Under the pieces are notes generated by a model, which ran no database searches, was not told the origin of the DNA, and saw only the letters and a list, made by a program, of their open reading frames with translations. From DATBGE01 sp036558125 (GTDB taxonomy: Bacteria > Gemmatimonadota > Gemmatimonadetes > Gemmatimonadales > GWC2-71-9), in NCBI GenBank assembly GCA_036558125.1, contig DATBGE010000166.1, forward strand, positions 1 through 27,720: a stretch of 27,720 nucleotides of DNA, given 5' to 3'. Both the position numbers and the translations under genes were made by a program. Positions 22,482 through 27,720 of the stretch are shown piece by piece. Each line of letters begins with the position of its first letter. Position 1 is the first letter of the stretch.

Positions 22482-22967
22482 ATGACCATTCGTGTCGCTG
22501 TTCTGACGATCTCCGATGCCGGTTCGCGCGGGCAAAGGGCCGACACATCGGGTGATACAATCGCCGACTGGGCTAAGAAACGGGGATTTGTCGTAACCAC
22601 CCGAGATCTTGTCCCCGATGAGTCCGATCGCATCGTCGTGACGCTCACGCAATGGGCTGATCGCGACCAGGCCGACCTGATCCTCACGACCGGTGGCACC
22701 GGCTTGAGCCCGCGTGACCTGACTCCCGAGGTCACGAAGAGCCTTCTCGAGCGGGAAGCGCCGGGTATCGCCGAAGCGCTCCGGATGACGGCCTACCCCG
22801 GATTCCATCGCGCCGCACTCGCTCGCGGCGTGGCCGGCGTCAGAGGGAAGACGCTGATCGTCAATCTGCCGGGGAGTCCCAACGGTGTTCGAGACGGTTT
22901 GGCGGTTCTCGATGACCTGGTGGACCACGCGGTGGGTCTCATTCGAGGAACGAACCCCGAACATTGA
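22482..22967 (+). CDS. mog: Molybdopterin adenylyltransferase (MogA/MoaB family)
   Basis: Activates molybdopterin by adenylylation before molybdenum insertion in cofactor synthesis (EC 2.7.7.75). The 161-residue protein has the MoCF-biosynthesis fold: V-A-V-L-T-I-S-D-A-G-S-R-G (about 5-17), D-T-S-G (about 22-25), the hallmark T-T-G-G-T-G-L-S-P-R-D-L-T-P-E (about 70-84) and N-L-P-G-S-P-N-G-V (about 128-136). Length suits the stand-alone MogA/MoaB enzymes and excludes MoeA, which has extra domains. The MogA versus MoaB distinction is not certain. It is flanked on both sides by short-repeat hairpins and has no Shine-Dalgarno sequence. Confidence 0.88.
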   Translation: MTIRVAVLTISDAGSRGQRADTSGDTIADWAKKRGFVVTTRDLVPDESDRIVVTLTQWADRDQADLILTTGGTGLSPRDLTPEVTKSLLEREAPGIAEALRMTAYPGFHRAALARGVAGVRGKTLIVNLPGSPNGVRDGLAVLDDLVDHAVGLIRGTNPEH

Positions 22968-22969
22968 GA

Positions 22970-23036
22970 ATTGCTGATTGCCGATTGCCGATTGAAGAGC
23001 GCCAAATCGGCAATCGGCAATCAGCAATCAGCAATC
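22970..23036. repeat. Inverted heptad-repeat hairpin between mog and the sigma-54 activator
   Basis: The left arm (22970-22994) is ATTGCTG, ATTGCCG, ATTGCCG plus ATTG. The right arm (23004-23036) is AAATCGG, CAATCGG, CAATCAG, CAATCAG plus CAATC. The arms pair perfectly over 24 bp (22970-22993 with 23005-23028), separated by 11 nt. The right arm has an extra unit, which suggests unit gain or loss. The array starts 2 nt after the mog stop. Confidence 0.92.
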
Positions 23037-23045
23037 TGAGTACAC

Positions 23046-24554
23046 ATGGCCTCCAAGATTCTCATCACCATGGACGACCTCGAATCGGCGGTGCGACTCA
23101 ACGCCGCGCTCGAGGCTGCTCAGCACCGTACCGTGATGATCTCGCCGATGGATGACGCGCGAGGTGCACTGCGGAAGGAGCATCCTGACTTGCTGGTGCT
23201 CACCGGTGCGGTCCACGAGTCCCAGGCCCAACAGCTGGTGGCGCAGGCGCGGGACGAGGAGGTCTCGACTCTGGCGCTGCTCGAGGCAACCGATCCCGCC
23301 CAGACCGACCGGGAGGGTTTGGGCCTGGACGTCACCGAGGTCGCGGTCAAGCCGATCAACCCGCCCGATACGGTAGCCCTGATCGAGCGACTGGTCGACC
23401 GCCGCCAACTGCAGCAGCGTACCGGCATCTCCGGAGAGAGTGCCTCCATTCAGGAGTTGCTGGTCCGGATCGAGCAGATGGCTCCGGTCTCCAGTACCGT
23501 ACTGATCCAGGGAGAATCGGGCACCGGAAAGGAATTGGTCGCGAAGGCGATCCATGATCTCTCGCCCCGGCGAGGGAAGCCGTTCATTCCGGTCAACTGC
23601 GCGGCATTGCCGGAGACCCTGCTCGAGTCGGAGCTGTTCGGCCACGAGAAGGGCGCCTTCACTGGGGCGGCGGAGCGGAGGCTGGGTCGCTTCGAGCTGG
23701 CCGACAACGGGACCATCTTCCTCGACGAGATCAGCGAGATCTCGGCCAGCGTGCAGGTGAAGCTCCTGCGGGTACTGGAGACCCGGACCTTCTTCCGGGT
23801 GGGCGGGGTGCAGCCGATCAAGGTGGACGTTCGGGTCCTCGCGGCCACCAACTCGAGCCTCAAGGAGCTCGCCTCGCTCGGGGAATTCAGGGACGATCTG
23901 TATTACCGACTCAACGTCCTCAACATCTATCTCCCGCCCCTTCGCGAGCGGCGCAGCGACATCCCGGTTCTGGTCAAACGCTTCATCCGGGAATTCTCGA
24001 AGACCCACGACCGTCCCTTCCGCGGCATCACTCCCGAGGCGATGAGCCTCCTGATCGAAGCGCCCTGGCCCGGCAACGTGCGCCAGCTTCGGAATCTCAT
24101 CGAGTCCATGGTAGTGCTGGCTCCGGGTCGGGAGATCCGGGCCTCCGACATCCCGGCCGACATCCTGGAGGGGGTTGGCCGGATGCTCCCCATGCGGATT
24201 GGAGCAACAGGTCGCGATCTGCCAACCCAGGAATTGGAGTTTATCCTCCGGAGCCTCATGGACTTACGCCTCCAGGTCGAGGAGATGAGGCGCCGCTTGG
24301 ACGATCGTCCGCAACGTGTTCAGGTTATTGAACTTGGCCAAAACAGCTCCGTGGCAGACGTCTTGCCGGAATCCGAGCCGGAAGAAAAGGGGGAAATCGT
24401 CTACCGGCCGGGAATGACCATGGCCGAAGTCGAAAAAGCCGCCATCGCTGCGGCGCTTACTCAGTTCCGGGGAAATCGCCGTAAAGCGGCGGAGGTTCTG
24501 GGCATAGGCGAACGCACACTGTACCGAAAAATCAAGGCTTACAATTTGGAGTAG
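23046..24554 (+). CDS. Sigma-54-dependent transcriptional regulator with degenerate receiver
   Basis: An NtrC-family enhancer-binding activator that remodels sigma-54 RNA polymerase with ATP. The 502-residue protein has an N-terminal receiver-like domain (about 1-120), an AAA+ domain (about 130-365) with Walker A G-E-S-G-T-G-K-E (156-163), the sigma-54-contacting G-A-F-T-G-A loop (203-208), Walker B I-F-L-D-E (224-228) and the R-finger region L-P-P-L-R-E-R. A C-terminal Fis-type helix-turn-helix spans about 460-502 (R-K-A-A-E-V-L-G-I-G-E-R-T-L-Y-R-K-I). In the receiver the acidic pair M-D-D and the switch Lys in V-K-P are present, but the phospho-acceptor Asp position reads Thr53 (P-D-L-L-V-L-T). 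Control by Asp phosphorylation is therefore unlikely. No partner kinase is adjacent. Possible target: the sigma-54 element at 864. Confidence 0.93.
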   Translation: MASKILITMDDLESAVRLNAALEAAQHRTVMISPMDDARGALRKEHPDLLVLTGAVHESQAQQLVAQARDEEVSTLALLEATDPAQTDREGLGLDVTEVAVKPINPPDTVALIERLVDRRQLQQRTGISGESASIQELLVRIEQMAPVSSTVLIQGESGTGKELVAKAIHDLSPRRGKPFIPVNCAALPETLLESELFGHEKGAFTGAAERRLGRFELADNGTIFLDEISEISASVQVKLLRVLETRTFFRVGGVQPIKVDVRVLAATNSSLKELASLGEFRDDLYYRLNVLNIYLPPLRERRSDIPVLVKRFIREFSKTHDRPFRGITPEAMSLLIEAPWPGNVRQLRNLIESMVVLAPGREIRASDIPADILEGVGRMLPMRIGATGRDLPTQELEFILRSLMDLRLQVEEMRRRLDDRPQRVQVIELGQNSSVADVLPESEPEEKGEIVYRPGMTMAEVEKAAIAAALTQFRGNRRKAAEVLGIGERTLYRKIKAYNLE

Positions 24555-24603
24555 GTCAACGAGCTAAGTTCTGCCGGAACGGGGATTTGCGTGCTCACGA
24601 TTC

Positions 24604-24632
24604 TTGACAGTTGGGTCATGGAGGCGCATATT
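24604..24632 (+). promoter_or_regulatory. Sigma-70-type promoter of the iron-sulfur/GGDEF gene
   Basis: A perfect TTGACA (24604-24609), a 17-bp spacer and CATATT (24627-24632, 4 of 6 matches). Initiation near 24640 rules out translation starts upstream of that point and supports GTG 24677 for the next gene. Confidence 0.6.
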
Positions 24633-24676
24633 CGGCAACCCGGGATTTTCCCGATCCAGCACCAGGGTTTCGCACG

Positions 24677-26356
24677 GTGATTTTCTCGATTGACCCGTCG
24701 GCCTGCGTCACGTGCTTGGCCTGCGTACGCGTGTGCCCGACCGGTGCGGTCGAGGTGCAGGATCCACTGGTACGCATCGTGGACGAGAGCTGCATTCGTT
24801 GTGGGCTCTGCGTTCCGGCTTGCCCGCATCACGCGATAGAAGTCACTGGTGAACTGGGTCGCGCTATCGCCGTCGCCTCTCGAGGCGAAGGAGCGTTGAT
24901 CCTCAGTCCGGAGGCCGTGGCGTACTTCTACCCGGCAGCGCCGGAGCAAATCGTGAACGCATGCTACGCCGCCGGGTTCCGTCTGGTGACCCGCGGTGTC
25001 GTGGGAGATGAGCTGGTCGCCTCGGAGTACCTGAGGCTGTGGCGTGAGGAGGACTGGGGTACCATGATCCGCTCCACCGATCCGGTGGTGGTGGAAGCGA
25101 TCCGGAGAGACTATCCGGAGCTGGTTCCCTACCTCGCGCCGGTGACGTTGCCCGCGCTGGCGGAGGCGAGGTACCTGCGGGCGCAGTGGGGCGAAGGGCT
25201 GGAGGTGGTATACGCCGGGGTCTGCCCGCCCGCCGGGCGAGAGGAGCTCGATTCGGCGATCACCTTCCAGGACCTGGAGCAGCTGTTCCGGCTCCGCGGT
25301 GTGAGCCCACTCGCGCAGCCCCCCCACTACGCCCGGGTCCCCGCGGAGCATCGTCGCCACCTGAGCCTGGCGGGCGGGATGCCGCTCTCGCTCCTCGAAG
25401 AGGCTCGGCACTCGAGCAAGCGGTTCCGGAAGCTCCGTGGATTAGGCGAGCTGCGCGGGCTGTCGCGCGCGGTCGTGGTCGACCGGCTCGACCTGGGTTT
25501 CGTGGATCTGCTGTCCCACGAGGGATGGCTGGATCACCCCCTCTCGGGTCCGCGGGAAGAGCTGTTCTGGCGCCGATCGGTGGTGGAGAACAGCGAACCT
25601 CCGCGAAGCCGGCAGCCGGTGGTGGACGACGCCGTGGTCGCGAGCTACGGAGCCGTCTTCGAAATTCAGCCGCGCGTCGTCCGGGCCGATACGGCCCGGG
25701 TGGAAGAAGTGCTCGAGGCGATCGGTCTGGGACCTCACGGGAAACCGTGGGACTGCCGGGCCTGTGGATTCGAGACCTGCGCCGCGTTCGCCCAGGCGGC
25801 GGCCATGGGACGGGCATCGCTCAAACAGTGCGTGCCCTACCAGGCTCGACGGGTCGAAGAGGCGCAGCGCGATGCGGCGGTGGATACCCTGACCGGGCTC
25901 GCCGCGTACAAGGTTCTGAACGACCGGCTGGGTTACGAAATCGAGCGAAGCAAGCGCAGTCTGGAGGGGTTCGCGGTCCTGTTCATCGATCTGGACCACT
26001 TCAAGCTGGTGAACGATCAGTACGGGCACGAGGCGGGCAACGCGGTGCTTCGTGCGGTGGCGACCGAGCTGAAGAGCGCCATTCGCGCGTCGGACCTGGC
26101 GGCCCGCTACGGTGGAGACGAGTTCGTGGTCCTGCTGAACCGGACCGATTTGGGGGGAGCCAATCGGGTTGGCGAGGCGATTCGGGCTGGGATCGAAGGG
26201 GTAGGGCGCCGGCTGGGTTACCCGGTCGGCCTGGTCACCGCCAGCATCGGGGTGGCCGAGTATGATGTGAGACGCCCCCACGAGGGGGACTTGCTAGTGC
26301 TGGCCGATCGCGCGCTGTACCACGCCAAGGCCAACGGACGTAACGCGGTCGCTTGA
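24677..26356 (+). CDS. Ferredoxin / [FeFe]-hydrogenase-like sensor fused to GGDEF diguanylate cyclase
   Basis: A 559-residue multidomain protein predicted to make cyclic di-GMP in response to redox or a small ligand. Residues 10-50 hold two [4Fe-4S] ferredoxin motifs (C-V-T-C-L-A-C-V-R-V-C-P and C-I-R-C-G-L-C-V-P-A-C-P). Residues about 75-240 resemble the [FeFe]-hydrogenase large-subunit domain but lack the H-cluster Cys motifs, so hydrogenase activity is not expected. A further four-Cys site, C-x2-C-x4-C-x16-C at 360, 363, 368 and 385, fits a third [4Fe-4S] cluster. The GGDEF domain (about 400-559) has an intact G-G-D-E-F (479-483) and an I-site R-A-S-D five residues before it, so it should be active and product-inhibited. 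GTG 24677 is chosen because the promoter lies just upstream. No membrane segment is seen. Confidence 0.85.
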   Translation: MIFSIDPSACVTCLACVRVCPTGAVEVQDPLVRIVDESCIRCGLCVPACPHHAIEVTGELGRAIAVASRGEGALILSPEAVAYFYPAAPEQIVNACYAAGFRLVTRGVVGDELVASEYLRLWREEDWGTMIRSTDPVVVEAIRRDYPELVPYLAPVTLPALAEARYLRAQWGEGLEVVYAGVCPPAGREELDSAITFQDLEQLFRLRGVSPLAQPPHYARVPAEHRRHLSLAGGMPLSLLEEARHSSKRFRKLRGLGELRGLSRAVVVDRLDLGFVDLLSHEGWLDHPLSGPREELFWRRSVVENSEPPRSRQPVVDDAVVASYGAVFEIQPRVVRADTARVEEVLEAIGLGPHGKPWDCRACGFETCAAFAQAAAMGRASLKQCVPYQARRVEEAQRDAAVDTLTGLAAYKVLNDRLGYEIERSKRSLEGFAVLFIDLDHFKLVNDQYGHEAGNAVLRAVATELKSAIRASDLAARYGGDEFVVLLNRTDLGGANRVGEAIRAGIEGVGRRLGYPVGLVTASIGVAEYDVRRPHEGDLLVLADRALYHAKANGRNAVA

Positions 26357-26381
26357 GACCGATGAAAGGCTAGCCGGAACC

Positions 26382-27113
26382 TTGTCCTCGACGCCGATCC
26401 GCCAACCCGACCCTTCGCGCCCGGCTCCGCTGGAGAGTCCGCCGGATCCGTGGGGCGTCCGCCGGGCTGAGCAACTGCTCACCAGCCTGGAAGGGGTGCT
26501 CTCGGCCCGGGTGGTCACTACTCCGCTCGGCGAGGTCAGCGAGGTCCACATCCTGGCCCAGTCGGGCTTGCAGGCGAAGCAACTGGTCCGCAATATAGAG
26601 TCCGCTCTCCTGGCCCAGCTCGGGCTCAAGGTAGATCATCGTAAAATCAGCATTGCCCAGACCGCCGAAGTCCGGCCCATCGAGGCGTTGGAGCGAGACG
26701 CGGTACGGGAGCGCTCGATGCGGCGCGCCGCGCTGTTCGACTCGCTCACCGTCGCCCCGGGCAAGAGGCCCCATCGGATTTCGATCCAGGTGACGCTGGG
26801 GTTCGGCGAGACGAGGGCCGTGGGCGAAGAAGAGAGCTCGGACACGCCGCGGAGCCGGGTAGAGGCGGCGGCCCGGGCGGCAGTTTCGGCGCTCGACCAG
26901 TTGCTGGCCGACAACTCGGTGGCGCTCGAAGGGTCCAAGATCGTCGAGGCGTTCGACCGCGAGTTCGTGATGGTGGCGGTGCAGGGGCTCGGTGGACGCG
27001 AAGCGGTATTGCTCATGGGTACGGCCGAGATCAAAGAGAGCGCGGAGCGCGCCGCGGTATTCGCGGTGCTCGACGCGACCAACCGCTGGGCGGAGGCCCG
27101 GCGCCCCAGTTAG
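26382..27113 (+). CDS. Conserved protein of unknown function
   Basis: A 243-residue soluble protein that I cannot assign. A Pro-rich N-terminus (1-25) precedes an alpha/beta module (about 28-95: A-E-Q-L-L-T-S-L-E-G-V-L-S-A-R-V-V, V-S-E-V-H-I-L-A, K-Q-L-V-R-N-I-E-S-A-L, D-H-R-K-I-S-I-A-Q). A charged link leads to a second module (about 130-235) with R-I-S-I-Q-V-T-L-G-F-G-E-T and A-V-F-A-V-L-D-A-T-N-R-W. No catalytic motif, membrane segment or Cys cluster is visible. The start is uncertain: TTG 26382 is the first candidate after the GGDEF gene, 25 nt away, without a clear Shine-Dalgarno sequence. Position suggests co-transcription with the redox-sensing cyclase and perhaps a regulatory partner role. 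Confidence 0.6.
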   Translation: MSSTPIRQPDPSRPAPLESPPDPWGVRRAEQLLTSLEGVLSARVVTTPLGEVSEVHILAQSGLQAKQLVRNIESALLAQLGLKVDHRKISIAQTAEVRPIEALERDAVRERSMRRAALFDSLTVAPGKRPHRISIQVTLGFGETRAVGEEESSDTPRSRVEAAARAAVSALDQLLADNSVALEGSKIVEAFDREFVMVAVQGLGGREAVLLMGTAEIKESAERAAVFAVLDATNRWAEARRPS

Positions 27114-27133
27114 GTCGTAGCGACAAAATTCAG

Positions 27134-27174
27134 CGGGCCCGCCGCATCTCGTCGGTCAAGGGATGCCGGGCCCG
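27134..27174 (+). terminator. Strong bulged hairpin after the GGDEF operon
   Basis: CGGGCCCG-CC-GCATC (27134-27148) pairs with GATGCCGGGCCCG (27162-27174): 13 bp with a two-base bulge and a 13-nt loop, beginning 20 nt after the stop codon. Each arm also contains a self-complementary CGGGCCCG, so alternative folds exist. No T-tract follows, so it would be a rho-type or mRNA-end-protecting structure. Confidence 0.45.
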
Positions 27175-27190
27175 TCGGCGTCCCACGCAG

Positions 27191-27214
27191 GATGCAGGCA
27201 TGCAGGAATGAAGG
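27191..27214. repeat. Degenerate octad repeat
   Basis: GATGCAGG, CATGCAGG and AATGAAGG stand in tandem, echoing the short-unit arrays of other gaps in this window. There is no inverted arm. A related GGATGCAG recurs near 27284. Confidence 0.4.
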
Positions 27215-27402
27215 TGTGAGCGGGACCACCCTTCTTTCAGAAAGGAAAAAACGGCAGGCGGCCCCGGTCTTCGTTGGTGCAGGGATGCAGTGTCAGGATC
27301 AGCGGAGACGAGCGGACAACTGAGAGCGGAGCGTCAGGTGCGCCATAGCGAGGCGTGCCCCTTCCCGAGGGTTCCTTTTCTACTCGTCCGAAGGAGACGC
27401 TC

Positions 27403-27486
27403 ATGTTGCACATCAGCTTGCTCGCGAAAGTCATCGAGTTCTTCGCCCGCGTGACTTCTCTGGGTGAAGGCCAGACTTGGTCGTAA
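27403..27486 (+). CDS. Small 27-residue ORF with a strong ribosome binding site
   Basis: ATG 27403 follows AAGGAG by 6 nt, one of the best Shine-Dalgarno sequences in the window. The frame runs 27 codons to TAA 27484-27486. The peptide has a short amphipathic or hydrophobic helix (L-L-A-K-V-I-E-F-F-A-R-V) and a polar end (G-E-G-Q-T-W-S). It stands 32 nt upstream of the membrane-protein gene at 27519. It could be a leader peptide controlling that gene, a small membrane-associated protein, or coincidental. No homologue is recognised. Confidence 0.45.
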   Translation: MLHISLLAKVIEFFARVTSLGEGQTWS

Positions 27487-27518
27487 ATAGGAAGGGCCGG
27501 GGCCCTGCCAATTCTTCT

Positions 27519-27720
27519 ATGAATCGGAAAGACGTCCAGATTCTGACCTACGTGATCGGAGTCTCGATCCTGGCGACGGCATTTGGTATTGTCGCCTGGT
27601 CTCAGAGTCTCGCCTTTCCAGGAATGTGGGCCATCTGCAGTTTCGTCGTTGTTGCCTACCTAATTGACTTGTCAGGCAACCCTCTACGAGTAGAAGCAAG
27701 CGGCTCGGCATCTTTCGTAA
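27519..27720 (+). CDS. N-terminus of a membrane protein (cut by window edge)
   Basis: The frame is open from ATG 27519 to the right edge (67 codons). It begins M-N-R-K-D-V-Q-I-L and shows two hydrophobic segments (Y-V-I-G-V-S-I-L-A-T-A-F-G-I-V-A-W and M-W-A-I-C-S-F-V-V-V-A-Y-L-I), then a polar stretch ending S-G-S-A-S-F-V. This resembles the multi-helix membrane sensor region found in front of HD-GYP or GGDEF output domains, which would suit the neighbouring diguanylate cyclase, but no output domain is visible. A near-palindromic AGGGCCGGGGCCCT (27493-27506) lies just upstream, and no Shine-Dalgarno sequence is evident. Confidence 0.5.
   Translation, partial: MNRKDVQILTYVIGVSILATAFGIVAWSQSLAFPGMWAICSFVVVAYLIDLSGNPLRVEASGSASFV

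Larger units (their letters stand above)
27114..27402. other. 289-bp non-coding stretch after the unknown gene
   Basis: No convincing protein-coding frame. It holds the hairpin at 27134-27174, a degenerate octad repeat at 27191-27214, and a GA-rich stretch (27300-27340), and ends with a strong Shine-Dalgarno sequence (AAGGAG, 27391-27396) serving the small ORF at 27403. A promoter could not be placed with confidence. Confidence 0.5.

Noticed and set aside
24611..24676. Upstream TTG start for the iron-sulfur/GGDEF protein
   Set aside because: It would lie inside the predicted promoter (TTGACA 24604, CATATT 24627), and the added residues are not ferredoxin-like.
24677..26356. A functional [FeFe] hydrogenase
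   Set aside because: The H-cluster motifs (T-S-C-C-P, M-P-C, and the C-terminal C-x3-C) are missing; only the fold resemblance and ferredoxin clusters remain.

Overview
The window is a GC-rich bacterial chromosome segment, most likely from a Gemmatimonadota or a close relative. The case for this is the gene order (pilMNOPQ, aroC-aroK, topA, trmFO, xerC, hslVU, argF), the GC-biased codon use, a Gram-negative outer-membrane secretin, and a PilP with the D-S-x-R / A-D-S-rich linker I associate with that phylum. The placement is inferred from gene content; no rRNA marker is present. No rRNA, tRNA, insertion sequence or CRISPR array was seen.

Region 1 (1-6207) is type IV pilus. It opens with the 3' end of a pilin gene and its terminator, then an internally deleted pilin copy, then about 590 bp of non-coding DNA. 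That gap holds an exact sigma-54 -24/-12 element, two hairpins, a direct repeat and a sigma-70-type promoter. The packed pilM-N-O-P-Q operon follows: inner-membrane platform, alignment proteins and secretin.

Region 2 (6294-14931) is one long co-directional housekeeping run with 4-nt overlaps: chorismate synthase, shikimate kinase, topoisomerase I, TrmFO, a Xer recombinase, and the HslVU protease-unfoldase pair.

Region 3 (14968-20211) separates hslU from argF. It holds two secreted amidohydrolases, a small ACT-like protein and a reverse-strand Na+/H+ antiporter carrying a C-terminal rhodanese domain. The rhodanese is interrupted by an in-frame TGA. Clear homology continues for 62 codons beyond it, and a SECIS-like hairpin sits at bacterial spacing. 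A contiguous chain of perfect helices (18446-18558), including a three-way junction with complementary loops, fills the space between the convergent ACT and antiporter genes.

Region 4 (20348-22967) holds argF, gcvT and mog. Region 5 (23046-27720) is regulatory: a sigma-54 activator whose receiver lacks the phospho-acceptor Asp, an iron-sulfur/[FeFe]-hydrogenase-like protein fused to an intact GGDEF cyclase, a conserved protein of unknown function, a 27-codon ORF, and the start of a membrane protein. The sigma-54 activator and cyclic-di-GMP enzyme at one end could be linked to the sigma-54-preceded pilus operon at the other, but this is only an inference.

A recurring oddity is that several intergenic gaps (hslV/hslU, argF/gcvT, gcvT/mog, mog/activator, and weaker traces elsewhere) are filled by 7-8 bp tandem repeats. 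The unit sequence is unrelated from gap to gap. They are mostly arranged as inverted arms and sit where a Shine-Dalgarno sequence would be expected.
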